64,000 bases of DNA from an uncultured Eubacteriales bacterium (GTDB taxonomy: Bacteria > Bacillota > Clostridia > Oscillospirales > CAG-272): the NCBI GenBank assembly GCA_900542425.1, contig UQNQ01000005.1, forward strand, positions 1 to 64,000, read 5' to 3'. The notes beneath the pieces are model-generated. The model was not told the DNA's origin. It made no database searches and saw nothing but the letters and a program-made list of their open reading frames with translations. How positions within the stretch are numbered: the stretch's first letter is position 1; every line of letters starts with the position of its first letter. A program made the position numbers and the translations under genes. Of this stretch, positions 8,280 through 16,325 are shown in pieces.

Positions 8280-9581
8280 ATGGCGGAAAACAATAAGGCG
8301 GGGACAGGTCTGCATCGTTGTTCTTTCTGTGGCAGAACGGAAAATCAAGTCAATTATCTGATTCCGTCTCAGAACGGCGTTTATATCTGTGATAATTGTG
8401 TGTTTGCATGCAGTCAGCTTATCGATGATTATGAAAACTCAATGCAGAATACGAGTATGCCGTCACTTACGGAGCTTCCGCGTCCGAAAGAAATCAAAGC
8501 GGTTCTTGATGAATATGTGATTGGTCAGGATGCGGCAAAAATTGCGCTGTCAGTTGCCGTTTATAACCATTATAAACGGATTGCATCAAAGCAAAAGGGA
8601 AAAGGAAGAGAGAAAAAGGCGGATGATGACGGCGTTGAAATCCAGAAGAGCAATGTTCTGCTTCTGGGGCCCACGGGCGTTGGAAAAACATTTCTGGCAC
8701 AAACGCTGGCAAAAACGCTGAAGGTCCCCTTTGCGATCGCCGATGCTACGACGCTGACGGAAGCGGGATATGTCGGTGAAGATGTCGAAAATATTCTTCT
8801 GCGTTTGATTCAAGCGGCTGATTACGATATTGAGCTCGCGGAAAAAGGCATCATCTATATTGATGAAATCGATAAGATTTCCCGCAGAAGTGAAAACCGT
8901 TCCATTACAAGGGATGTTTCCGGAGAAGGGGTTCAACAGGCGCTTTTAAAGATCTTGGAGGGGACAGTTTCCAATGTGCCGCCGCAGGGCGGGCGCAAGC
9001 ATCCGGGACAGGACTTTATTCAGATCAATACGGAAAATATTCTTTTCATCTGCGGCGGCGCATTTGACGGGCTCGAACAAATCGTAGAGCAAAGACTGGG
9101 ACATTCCACCATAGGATTCGGCGGCGAGATCAAGAAAAAAGTGGAAAAGGAAAAGGATGGCGGCATACTGAAGCAGGTCACCGCTCATGATATTGTAAAA
9201 TACGGCTTGATTCCGGAACTGGTCGGACGACTGCCCGTCATTGTTTCTTTGGAAAATCTTGACAGACAAGCGCTTGCCCATATCTTAAGGGAACCGAAAA
9301 ACGCGCTTATCAAGCAATATCAGAAACTTTTCGGCATGGACGGTATTGAGATTGAGTTTACCGATGCTGCTATCGATAAAATCGCGGATCTTGCCATTGA
9401 GCGTGGTACGGGAGCACGCGGACTGCGCGCCATTATGGAAGAGGTTATGCTTCCTGTGATGTATGATTCTCCCTCTATGGAAAACATCGGCGCGGTGGTC
9501 ATCGACGAAAAAGTCGTGTCGGAGCATGCGGTTCCGGAATACCGGCAAAAGAAGGCAGAAGAAGCCTCACAGCCGGCTTAA
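8280..9581 (+). CDS. clpX: ClpX ATPase, unfoldase of ClpXP
   Basis: A 433-residue AAA+ unfoldase. The N-terminal zinc domain has CSFC and CDNC. The ATPase domain shows Walker A GPTGVGKT, the pore loop GYVGED, Walker [10 protein letters not shown], the ClpP-docking loop IGFGG in [10 protein letters not shown], and sensor 2 GTGARGLR. It unfolds tagged substrates and passes them to ClpP. I start at ATG 8280 rather than GTG 8271 because GAGGTGAGG (8268-8276) is placed correctly for ATG 8280 and overlaps the GTG. A strong terminator follows 20 bases after the stop. Confidence 0.98.
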   Translation: MAENNKAGTGLHRCSFCGRTENQVNYLIPSQNGVYICDNCVFACSQLIDDYENSMQNTSMPSLTELPRPKEIKAVLDEYVIGQDAAKIALSVAVYNHYKRIASKQKGKGREKKADDDGVEIQKSNVLLLGPTGVGKTFLAQTLAKTLKVPFAIADATTLTEAGYVGEDVENILLRLIQAADYDIELAEKGIIYIDEIDKISRRSENRSITRDVSGEGVQQALLKILEGTVSNVPPQGGRKHPGQDFIQINTENILFICGGAFDGLEQIVEQRLGHSTIGFGGEIKKKVEKEKDGGILKQVTAHDIVKYGLIPELVGRLPVIVSLENLDRQALAHILREPKNALIKQYQKLFGMDGIEIEFTDAAIDKIADLAIERGTGARGLRAIMEEVMLPVMYDSPSMENIGAVVIDEKVVSEHAVPEYRQKKAEEASQPA

Positions 9582-9600
9582 TGAATATAGCAAAGTAAAA

Positions 9601-9634
9601 AAGGACGCTTTTCTTTAGAGAAAAGCGTCCTTTT
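9601..9634 (+). terminator. Terminator of the tig-clpP-clpX unit
   Basis: A perfect 14-base stem (AAGGACGCTTTTCT) with a TTAG loop, followed by a T-run. It starts 20 bases after the clpX stop. Confidence 0.92.
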
Positions 9635-9660
9635 GATTTGGCAGGTAGCATGTCTGTGAA

Positions 9661-9848
9661 TCAGAATCCATTTTTCTAGCGGAAGAAATGTTGGAGTCAA
9701 ATATCATGATATTTCTGTTTAAAATGTCAGAATCCATATATCCTTTCGGGACATAGAGATTTTATAAGCTCTCGCGGATGACCTTGTGTACAAGGGAGCA
9801 TGTACAAAGGTCATCCGTTCGCCGCGCGGGATGACACGGCTGAGAGCT
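9661..9848. repeat. Gene-free stretch with repeats and a long hairpin
   Basis: Between clpX and the next gene (9582-9978) no gene is visible, but structure is. An 11-base direct repeat TCAGAATCCAT is at 9661-9671 and 9727-9737. It flanks a perfect 16-base palindrome AAATATCATGATATTT (9699-9714). Next comes a hairpin: GGATGACCTT at 9776-9785 and TGTACA at 9787-9792 pair with 9801-9816 (8-base loop, one bulge). An outer AGCTCTC / GAGAGCT pair (9768-9774 with 9842-9848) may enclose it. It could be a small RNA or a decayed mobile element; neither is proven. Confidence 0.5.
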
Positions 9849-9978
9849 GGTCTTCATAGCGTGATTCCGTGTTTCAGAATACCGCGTTGAAGCAGAGAGA
9901 AAAAAAGCCCGAAGCATACGTCACGGAAAAAGTTTTTTTAACAGAAATTCCGTTTTCTTTCGAAAAAAGTATGGAAAG

Positions 9979-10725
9979 CTATTGTTTTCCAATTTTCTCA
10001 TCGGATAAAAAAGGTATTTCCGTTGACTGTCTGGTTGTTTCCCAGGTGTTTTGCAAAGAGATGTTTTTTCGTTTTTTCAAGTGTTTTTTTGTTTTGCGCA
10101 GGAGCAGGAAAACCATGATATAAGATGGACTTACTGATTTGGGAAGTGGGATGAAAACAGGATTTTCTCGAATGAGCGCTGCCTTGATTGGCATATCCCG
10201 ATTTCTTTTTAAAGTTTGTGCGGCAGAGAGCAGGATGTCGTAGCTTTTTAAATCTTTCGAAAGATCGGCGGCAGAAAGCGCTTGTTCGACAAAATCTTCC
10301 GCGGATTTTTTGATTGTACGTATGGACTGGACATATCTTTCGGCAGCCTGTGAGCCGGCTTTTATTTCCCTTGTTATGAGGAGAATGAACCGGATAAGAC
10401 CGCAGAGCAGGGCGAGTATGACGGAAAGACCAATCATGCCGGGAATGTCATCGTAGATAACGGATTGAGACCGAAGATAACGGTATGACCAGACAACAAG
10501 CAAAGAGGGCAGAAAGGAACTGATGATGGTTCCGAAGATGATAAACCATAGAGGCTCTGTTTCCTGTATTTTGTCATACTGGTCATTGAAATTTTTTTTC
10601 GATATTGAAACATTTTCACTGTCTGTATCTTGTTCGAATCGGATAAGCAGTTGGTCGAGCTGAAGAATATCCGTTTGTATATCCAGCAGCCGACGGATAA
10701 AACGATAGGAGTTTTTATAAGGCAT
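9979..10725 (-). CDS. Membrane protein of unknown function paired with an XRE regulator
   Basis: I do not recognise this 248-residue protein. An N-terminal helical, charged region (about 1-60) is followed by two membrane segments: one at about 65-85 (WFIIFGTIISSFLPSLLVV) and one at about 100-122 (IGLSVILALLCGLIRFILLI). A cytosolic-looking helical region comes next, then a basic tail with TKKHLKKRKN. I start at ATG 10725 because GGAG lies nine bases upstream; the upstream start of the longer frame (10779) lacks one. Its promoter (10848-10876) carries a palindrome between -35 and -10 and faces the XRE gene, so the regulator probably represses it. The gene could be a sensor or effector membrane protein (inference). 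Confidence 0.75.
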   Translation of the reverse strand: MPYKNSYRFIRRLLDIQTDILQLDQLLIRFEQDTDSENVSISKKNFNDQYDKIQETEPLWFIIFGTIISSFLPSLLVVWSYRYLRSQSVIYDDIPGMIGLSVILALLCGLIRFILLITREIKAGSQAAERYVQSIRTIKKSAEDFVEQALSAADLSKDLKSYDILLSAAQTLKRNRDMPIKAALIRENPVFIPLPKSVSPSYIMVFLLLRKTKKHLKKRKNISLQNTWETTRQSTEIPFLSDEKIGKQ

Positions 10726-10847
10726 TGCACTTTCTCCGAGCACGGATTTCCTATTTGTGTTGGAACCGTATAATTTCAATATGACGATCTTATCCTATTT
10801 TTATTGGATTTTATCAGAAATTTTTGAAAATTGACTTCTTTCAATTT

Positions 10848-10876
10848 ATTATAGCGGATAATCCGCTAAAAGTCAA
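10848..10876 (-). promoter_or_regulatory. Promoter of the membrane gene, covered by an operator
   Basis: On the minus strand: TTGACT, a 17-base spacer and TATAAT, a near-perfect promoter. Most of the spacer is the palindrome at 10852-10868, so a bound regulator would block RNA polymerase. Confidence 0.8.
10852..10868. promoter_or_regulatory. Operator 1, 17-base palindrome
   Basis: TAGCGGAT-A-ATCCGCTA is a perfect palindrome with a one-base centre. It lies inside the minus-strand promoter and is repeated nearly identically at 10877-10893. Probable site of the adjacent XRE protein. Confidence 0.8.
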
Positions 10877-10893
10877 TAGCGGATTATCCGCTA
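10877..10893. promoter_or_regulatory. Operator 2, 17-base palindrome
   Basis: TAGCGGAT-T-ATCCGCTA differs from operator 1 only at the central base. The centres are 25 bases apart, so two dimers could bind at nearly opposite faces of the helix. It lies about 40 bases before the XRE start, where it could also give autoregulation. Confidence 0.8.
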
Positions 10894-10934
10894 TGGTAAG
10901 ATGCGATAGAAGAAAAAAAGAATCGGGGATCAGA

Positions 10935-11147
10935 ATGTACAGAAGAATACGTGACCTGCGCGAAGACGCGGATTTAACACAGAGAGAGATCGCGGAGATT
11001 TTGCATTGCAGTCAGCGTGTTTACAGCAATTATGAGAGAGGAGAGCTTGACATTCCAACGGAAATTTTAATCAGGCTTGCAAATTTTTATAATATTTCAG
11101 TGGATTATATTTTAGGAAGAACGGATTGCAAAGACTGGAAAAAATAA
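10935..11147 (+). CDS. XRE-family HTH transcriptional regulator
   Basis: A 70-residue protein that is essentially one Cro/C1-type helix-turn-helix. LREDADLTQREIAEIL covers the first helices, SQRVYSNYERGELDIP the recognition helix and its cap, and LIRLANFYNISVDYILGRTD closes the domain, the usual pattern of small Firmicute XRE repressors. I start at ATG 10935; the longer frame from 10824 would run through both operators and has no ribosome binding site. It probably binds the twin palindromes and controls itself and the divergent membrane gene (inference from position and symmetry). There is no sensor domain, so the signal, if any, must come from a partner. Confidence 0.9.
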   Translation: MYRRIRDLREDADLTQREIAEILHCSQRVYSNYERGELDIPTEILIRLANFYNISVDYILGRTDCKDWKK

Positions 11148-11180
11148 CCGGACGACTGTTCTGCCGTTCGGTTGTTTTTT
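11146..11180 (+). terminator. Terminator after the XRE gene
   Basis: An imperfect stem (AACCGGACG with CGTTCGGTT) followed by TTTTTT, immediately at the XRE stop. Confidence 0.75.
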
Positions 11181-11203
11181 AGGGGGGCTATTCGAAAAGA
11201 TTG

Positions 11204-11692
11204 TTATTCACAGGAGAGAACATCGATTTCTGTGGTCCCGGATATCATTTTAAGTGGGAGACGAGAAGCTGCATCAATATAAAGTGTAATATCATGGCAG
11301 CTGCAGACGTAAACTGAGATTCCGCCCGTGGTATCACGCGAAATTTTCCAGAGAGCATCTGCAGAAAGAGCAAAAAGAGACACCCATTTTTCCGCTTTCA
11401 GTTTGTCGGTATTCGGAATTGGCATCGTCGTGTCTCCATATTCCACAGATGCTTCGTTTTCTCCGAATAAAAAACGGATACCTTCTATTTCTTCATCGTA
11501 TAGTAGTTCAACAGTATTCGTTTGTCCTAGTGTAATCACGGCATAAAATTCATCGCCGTCATGTATCTTAACACGAAAGGATGCGCCGTCTTTCTGATAG
11601 CTTAAAAGCTCTCTCATATCCGGCATCGAACCGCAGGAAAAAAAGGAAAAGCAGCAGCATACTGCTAGTATGCAAGCAAAGAATTTTTTCAT
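11204..11692 (-). CDS. Predicted lipoprotein, function unknown
   Basis: A 162-residue protein with a lipobox signal peptide: MKKFFACILAVCCCFSFFSCG places the likely lipidated cysteine at position 20. The mature part is mostly predicted beta strand (FRVKIHDGDEFYAVITLG, VELLYDEEIEGIRFLFGEN) ending in DAASRLPLKMISGTTEIDV, a pattern resembling outer-surface lipoproteins with an LolA/LppX-like half-barrel. I do not assign a family. AGGAGG is directly before ATG 11692; the upstream extension to 11764 has no such site. It stands alone between two plus-strand genes. Confidence 0.78.
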   Translation of the reverse strand: MKKFFACILAVCCCFSFFSCGSMPDMRELLSYQKDGASFRVKIHDGDEFYAVITLGQTNTVELLYDEEIEGIRFLFGENEASVEYGDTTMPIPNTDKLKAEKWVSLFALSADALWKISRDTTGGISVYVCSCHDITLYIDAASRLPLKMISGTTEIDVLSCE

Positions 11693-11758
11693 GGCGCCTC
11701 CTGAAAAAAATAGGATTTCTTTAACAAATATATTCGAAGAAAAAAAATCTATTCCGTG

Positions 11759-11787
11759 TTGCAAAATAAAATTCTCTGTGTTATACT
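11759..11787 (+). promoter_or_regulatory. Promoter of the nucleotidyltransferase gene
   Basis: TTGCAA, a 17-base spacer and TATACT, about 90 bases before ATG 11878. Confidence 0.7.
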
Positions 11788-11877
11788 GAATCTTGATTGG
11801 GGCGGCAGATCTTGGAAATGGAAAAACTTGTTGCGGGTCGGAGTGCCGCCGATTTATATGGTAAAGGAGAATGGATT

Positions 11878-12786
11878 ATGACACTTGTCATTATGGCTGC
11901 GGGAATGGGAAGCCGTTTCGGAGGAATGAAGCAGTTAACGCCGCTGACCGACGAAGGCGAATATATTATGGATTTTACGATTTATGATGCAGTCCTTGCG
12001 GGATTTGACCGTTTTATCATCATTATCAAGCCGGAGCATGAGGAACTATTCGAGGAGAAAATCGGACGCAGACTTCGTGAAAATGGGATTCATATCCGTT
12101 ACGCCTATCAGAAACAGGAGCTACCTGCGGGGTTTGCTGTTCCTGAGGGGAGAACCAAGCCGTTCGGAACGGGACATGCGATTATGTCCGCAGGCAGAAT
12201 TGACGACAACTTCGGTGTGGTCAATGCGGATGACTGTTATGGACGTGACGCATTTTTTAAGTTGGCTTCCTTCTTAAAAGATGCACGGGATGGAGAAAAA
12301 GCGCATTACTGCATGGTCGGATATCAAGTAAAAAATACGCTCAGCGAAAACGGCAGTGTGTCCCGAGGTGTGTGTCTTGCGGATCAGAACGGATATCTTG
12401 TCCGTGTCGAGGAACATAAAAAAATTGAAAGAAATATGGCGGGAGAGATTATCAATACTTTTGACGATGGGAGCGTCGGAAAACTTTCTGAGGATACTAC
12501 AGTATCGATGAACTGTTTTGGTTTTACGCCGTCGTTTACCGAACACCTTGAGGAAATGTTTATCCGCTTTTTAGAGGAAAACAGAAAAGATCTTTCCAAA
12601 TGTGAGTTTTTCCTGCCGTCAGAAGTGCAGGAGCTGATTGATACGGGACGCGCTGATGTTAAAATTCTTGCGACAGATGCTGTGTGGCAGGGCGTCACCA
12701 ATCGCGCAGACAGTGAAATTTTCAGGGATTTTATGAGAGAACAAAAGGTACGTGGCGTTTATCCCGAGCATCTCTGGAAATTTTGA
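11878..12786 (+). CDS. Sugar-phosphate nucleotidyltransferase-like protein
   Basis: A 302-residue NTP-transferase-fold protein. The N-terminal signature MAAGMGSRFGGMKQLTPL is the nucleotide-binding loop of the family that includes sugar-1-phosphate and choline-phosphate nucleotidyltransferases. A second typical block is PFGTGHAIMSA with VVNADDCYGRDAF, where the DD pair would bind the metal. The substrate cannot be told from sequence; the clostridial relatives I know are annotated only as nucleotidyltransferases, sometimes near choline-kinase genes, and none is here. I start at ATG 11878 (AAAGGAG upstream); the extra 27 residues from 11797 have no family match. Confidence 0.88.
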   Translation: MTLVIMAAGMGSRFGGMKQLTPLTDEGEYIMDFTIYDAVLAGFDRFIIIIKPEHEELFEEKIGRRLRENGIHIRYAYQKQELPAGFAVPEGRTKPFGTGHAIMSAGRIDDNFGVVNADDCYGRDAFFKLASFLKDARDGEKAHYCMVGYQVKNTLSENGSVSRGVCLADQNGYLVRVEEHKKIERNMAGEIINTFDDGSVGKLSEDTTVSMNCFGFTPSFTEHLEEMFIRFLEENRKDLSKCEFFLPSEVQELIDTGRADVKILATDAVWQGVTNRADSEIFRDFMREQKVRGVYPEHLWKF

Positions 12787-12919
12787 GATCCTTATAGAAT
12801 GACAGAAGCTTGTGAAATTTTTCTGTGAGTGATGCTATATAGCTTTATCGGTTAGAGATATAAACCTCTTGTCTTCTTGTGAAAACAGTTTTTTGCTGAG
12901 ACTACGGGAGTTTATAAAA

Positions 12920-12955
12920 ATGAAAAAAGACAAAGACGATGAAAAAAAGAAATAA
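12920..12955 (+). CDS. Possible very short charged peptide
   Basis: GGGAG, nine bases, then ATG and an 11-residue frame (MKKDKDDEKKK). It is made almost only of K, D and E. It may be chance in A-rich DNA; the flanking gap 12787-13032 otherwise shows only a weak hairpin (AAGAAAGC / GCTTTCTT, about 12977-13004). Confidence 0.2.
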   Translation: MKKDKDDEKKK

Positions 12956-13032
12956 TCGGTGGTGCTATCCTTTTATAAGAAAGCTGTATGAAGGGCTTTC
13001 TTAATCGATTCTTGATGATTGGCGGGTGAAAG

Positions 13033-13548
13033 ATGAAACGATTGATTCTTGTCGGCGGTACTATGGGTGTCGGGAAAACAGCGGCGTGCCGCGAGCTTGC
13101 CCGCTTGCTTGCACGCAATGTGTTTCTGGACGGAGATTGGTGCTGGAATATGAACCCTTTTGTTGTTTCGAGTGAAACGTGTGAAATGGTGATGGATAAT
13201 ATTGCTCATATGCTTGGAAATTTCCTTCGCTGCAGCGTTCTTGACAATATCATTTTTTGCTGGGTTATGCATGAGCAGACCATCATAGACGGACTCATTT
13301 CTAGACTTCCTACCGGAGATTTTCATGTGGATTCTTTTTCGCTGATATGTACGGAGCAGGCGCTGCGCACACGTCTTGCGGGAGATATTGCTGCCGGTAT
13401 TCGCACAGCGGATGTCATCGAAAGGAGTGTTCCGCGGCTCGGACTTTATGAAAATCTGAACACAGTGAAAATCGACACAACTTCACTTTCTGCCGTACAG
13501 ACAGCAAGGGAAATCGAAAGAATCTTAAATCTTTCTTCTTTTTCCTAA
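13033..13548 (+). CDS. P-loop kinase-like protein
   Basis: A 171-residue P-loop NTPase. LILVGGTMGVGKTAACREL at residues 4-22 is a Walker A motif in the form used by small nucleotide and shikimate-type kinases, and FLDGDWCWNMNPF near 36-48 resembles the strand and acidic residue that bind the acceptor in such kinases. The C-terminal half ends in ENLNTVKIDTTSLS, as in AAA-type kinases of the AAA_33 or CPT-like group. Substrate unknown. It is preceded by GGCGGGTGAAAG and lies alone between the nucleotidyltransferase gene and a bidirectional terminator. A role in modifying a small molecule or antibiotic is possible but unsupported. Confidence 0.82.
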   Translation: MKRLILVGGTMGVGKTAACRELARLLARNVFLDGDWCWNMNPFVVSSETCEMVMDNIAHMLGNFLRCSVLDNIIFCWVMHEQTIIDGLISRLPTGDFHVDSFSLICTEQALRTRLAGDIAAGIRTADVIERSVPRLGLYENLNTVKIDTTSLSAVQTAREIERILNLSSFS

Positions 13549-13740
13549 ACGCATAAAAAAGATACGCTTTTGGACGGAGAAAGGATACTTACGGCATCGA
13601 AAACGATTTGATTGAATGATAGCGGTATGGTATGCAGTGCCGCAGAGAAAAATTTCTCGAAGTTTGTGCTTATATTTTTGTATTGCTTTATCTTTTGGTA
13701 TGGATATATTTTGCAGAAGTCTTTTCTCTTTGAAGAAAAA

Positions 13741-13775
13741 AATAAAATCTCCGTCCTTTGGACGGAGATTTTATT
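13741..13775. terminator. Bidirectional terminator
   Basis: A perfect 16-base stem (AATAAAATCTCCGTCC) with a TTT loop. It ends the minus-strand GH2 gene, 20 bases away, and can end plus-strand transcription from the kinase gene. The rest of 13549-13740 shows no gene. Confidence 0.9.
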
Positions 13776-13795
13776 GGTTATAGGGAGATTTGACC

Positions 13796-15511
13796 TTATT
13801 GCTCGACGGCAGCTTTTTTTCTCATGGCGGCGGCAAGTTTGTCCATGGTTTCCTCGTCAAATTTCGGAGTTCTGTCATAACGATAGATTCCGTTCTGTTC
13901 TTGTTCCACATCATAGAGCTGGGTATAGCAAACGCCGCAGATCCGCGGATTTTTCATCAGGATATCAATCATAGAGGTATAGCGTTCTACATATTCTGAA
14001 ACGGAATCCGGCATATCGCCGTATCCCCAGGCATTCGGATTATCCGACCATTTGATGCCTCCGTATTCGCTTAGCATATACGGCTGTCCTTTATACTGCT
14101 GTCTGCCGGGACGATTCTCAAAAACGGAACCTTCTTCAAATATATCGTATCGCCTGTGATAGGCGGCAATATCCTGACAATAATCGTGGATATCGTAAAT
14201 GTCTGTGATGACATGATAATTTCCGCTGGAATCAATGACGGGACGTATCCGGTCTAGTCGTTTGGTTTCCAAATAGATTTGTCGAAGAAGCTCGTCGGCT
14301 TGTTTTTTTCCGTTTATATCCCATGTTTCATTGAAGGGACACCAGCCAATCAGAGCAGGGTGGTTGTAATCGCGCGCAACCGCTTCCGTCCATTCGGGAA
14401 GAAATATTTTGAGTCCATCGCTGTCTGTGTGATCAAAGCCCCAGTTGGCATATTCTCCCCAGACGAGATAGCCGAGTCTGTCCGCTTCGTAAAGGAACCG
14501 ACGTTCAAAAACGCGTTCATGAAGCCGTGCGCCGTTGAAGCCGAGTCGCTTTGCGAGCAGAATATCCCGCCGGAAGTCTCCGTCATCGGGCGCGGTATAA
14601 ATGCCGTCCGCATAATAGCCTTGATCCAGTACAAGACGCTGAAAAATGCGGTTGCCGTTGATTTTCAGGCCTAAATTGTCAAGCTCGATTTTCCGCATGC
14701 CGAAATAGGAGCGTACCGTATCGACTTTATCTTGTGACAAGATGGTAATGTCAAGATCATAAAGTATGGGCGCGTCGGGCGACCAGAGAACAAGGGGATG
14801 AATATCCATTGCTATTTTGAGAAATTTCAGTGTGGTTTTGCCTGTGGCGGATCCTGCAGAGATCCCGTTTAAAAAGGATGTAAGACGGATCTCTTTGTCA
14901 CCGGCTTCGGAAAATTCAAGCTCCAGAAACAGCCGGCTGTTATCGGGATCCGGATCCAGTTTGACGCTTTTCAGATAGGTGCGTGGAACAGTTTCAAGCC
15001 AGACAGGGGCATAGATTCCGGTACACCGTGTGTAGAGACATCCATAAGAATCATAACGGTCACTTTGCTTGCCGCACGCTTCGAGGCGATTCCGCGGATC
15101 ACCCTCACAGCATACGGTCAGCGTGTTTTTACCGTCTGTTAGAAGTTCCGTGATATCGAAAGAAAACGGTGTATATCCGCCGTGGTGGACTCCCACAGAT
15201 GTTCCGTTTACAAAAACTTCCGTTGTATGATATGCCGCTTCAAAATGAAGAAGCACACGTTCATTTTCTTTGGGATAAAAGAGGATTTCTTTTCGGTACC
15301 AGCAGGATCTGATGAAATCTTGAAAGTGAATTCCGGAGAGCGGACTTTCCGGACAAAACGGAACGAGAATGGTCTGAGAAAGCTTTGTTTTGACGGGAAG
15401 TCCCCGCTCTCTTCCGGAACGTCCGGGATCCAGTTCAAATTCCCACTTGCTGCAGAGGTTTGTCCAGTTGTTGCGGACAAGCTCAGGACGGGGATAGGCG
15501 ATTCTTGGCAT
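13796..15511 (-). CDS. Glycoside hydrolase family 2 (beta-galactosidase/glucuronidase-like)
   Basis: A 571-residue GH2 enzyme. The N-terminal jelly-roll sugar-binding domain (about 1-165; WEFELDPGRSGRERGLP, HFEAAYHTTEVFVNGTSVG) is followed by an immunoglobulin-like domain and a TIM barrel from about 270. The acid/base glutamate is in CPFNETWD near residue 394 and the nucleophile in MLSEYGG near 482. It cleaves terminal beta-linked galactose, glucuronate or mannose; which one is not decided. It is shorter than LacZ and near beta-glucuronidase length. There is no signal peptide, so it works on imported oligosaccharides. AAAGGAG precedes ATG 15511, and its own promoter lies at 15546-15574. It faces away from GNAT and GH78. 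Confidence 0.93.
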   Translation of the reverse strand: MPRIAYPRPELVRNNWTNLCSKWEFELDPGRSGRERGLPVKTKLSQTILVPFCPESPLSGIHFQDFIRSCWYRKEILFYPKENERVLLHFEAAYHTTEVFVNGTSVGVHHGGYTPFSFDITELLTDGKNTLTVCCEGDPRNRLEACGKQSDRYDSYGCLYTRCTGIYAPVWLETVPRTYLKSVKLDPDPDNSRLFLELEFSEAGDKEIRLTSFLNGISAGSATGKTTLKFLKIAMDIHPLVLWSPDAPILYDLDITILSQDKVDTVRSYFGMRKIELDNLGLKINGNRIFQRLVLDQGYYADGIYTAPDDGDFRRDILLAKRLGFNGARLHERVFERRFLYEADRLGYLVWGEYANWGFDHTDSDGLKIFLPEWTEAVARDYNHPALIGWCPFNETWDINGKKQADELLRQIYLETKRLDRIRPVIDSSGNYHVITDIYDIHDYCQDIAAYHRRYDIFEEGSVFENRPGRQQYKGQPYMLSEYGGIKWSDNPNAWGYGDMPDSVSEYVERYTSMIDILMKNPRICGVCYTQLYDVEQEQNGIYRYDRTPKFDEETMDKLAAAMRKKAAVEQ

Positions 15512-15545
15512 GGGGAGAACTCCTTTCGGGAAAAGACTTGGCTCT

Positions 15546-15574
15546 ATCGTATCACAAGAAAACGTGAATGTCAA
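15546..15574 (-). promoter_or_regulatory. Promoter of the GH2 gene
   Basis: On the minus strand: TTGACA, a 17-base spacer and TACGAT, 35 bases before the start. Confidence 0.75.
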
Positions 15575-15591
15575 CCTTGGTCAAAATTCCG

Positions 15592-15620
15592 TTTACAAAG
15601 TTCTTTTCTTGTGGTAAAAT
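15592..15620 (+). promoter_or_regulatory. Promoter of the GNAT/GH78 genes
   Basis: TTTACA, a 17-base spacer and TAAAAT, about 60 bases before ATG 15679. It is back to back with the GH2 promoter, so one regulator could control both. Confidence 0.65.
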
Positions 15621-15678
15621 AGCAAAAACGAGATTTCACTCGTTTTGAAATGAAAAAACAAAAGGATATCTTTATCAT

Positions 15679-16272
15679 ATGAGATGGAATGGAGAGGAAT
15701 ATTTCTTCCCGAGAATGGAAACAGAACGACTATTCTTGCGTCCCTTTTCCGTTGCAGATACGGACGCCTTATTTTTGCTTCTCCGCGATGAAAAGACAAA
15801 CCGTTTTTTGCCTTGGTTCCCCTGTAAGACAGAGAAAGAAACGGAAAATTTTCTTAAAGAACGGATGCTGTACTCGGAGGACTGCTGCTTTATAGCAATA
15901 TGTGAGAAAACAGACGGCGTTCCGATCGGATATGTCAGTATCCGATCGGATGAAAGTCATGATCTTGGATATGCTGTAAGACGGGAGTTGTGGGGGCACG
16001 GTATTGCGACAGAAGCGTGTTCAGCGGTTATCGGGCAAATAAAACGGCGAGGTATCCCTTATCTTACGGCGACTCATGACGTGAAAAATCCGGCGAGTGG
16101 GGCTGTGATGAAAAAACTTGGAATGACTTATCGATATTCTTATCGAGAGTTTTGGCAGCCCAAGGGGATTTTTACTGTATTTCGTATGTATCAAATCGAT
16201 TTGAAGGATGGAATCGTCACTTATCAGGCGTATTGGAACCGGTATCCGGAGCACTGGATCGAAAAGATTTGA
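15679..16272 (+). CDS. GNAT acetyltransferase, RimJ/RimL type
   Basis: A 197-residue acetyl-CoA-dependent N-acetyltransferase. METERLFLRPF at residue 13 is the opening strand of the RimJ/RimL group. GYAVRRELWGHGIATEA near 95-111 is the acetyl-CoA-binding motif A with its Q/R-x-x-G-x-A-like loop. NPASGAVMKKLGM near 136-148 is motif B. It acetylates an amino group on a protein or small molecule; the target is unknown. The N-terminal 12 residues before METER are longer than usual, and ATG 15715 is a possible alternative start without a good ribosome binding site. It is 53 bases before the GH78 gene and probably co-transcribed. Confidence 0.88.
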   Translation: MRWNGEEYFFPRMETERLFLRPFSVADTDALFLLLRDEKTNRFLPWFPCKTEKETENFLKERMLYSEDCCFIAICEKTDGVPIGYVSIRSDESHDLGYAVRRELWGHGIATEACSAVIGQIKRRGIPYLTATHDVKNPASGAVMKKLGMTYRYSYREFWQPKGIFTVFRMYQIDLKDGIVTYQAYWNRYPEHWIEKI

Positions 16273-16325
16273 TAGGGAAGACAAATTTTGCAGAAATTGC
16301 TACAGATGACAAAAGGAGATTTTAA

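Noticed and set aside
9842..9890. T-box-like pieces (GAGAGCTGG and ATACCGCG)
   Set aside because: The two pieces are only about 40 bases apart, the TGG before ACCGCG is missing, no stem I is seen and no aminoacyl-tRNA synthetase or amino-acid gene follows on that strand.
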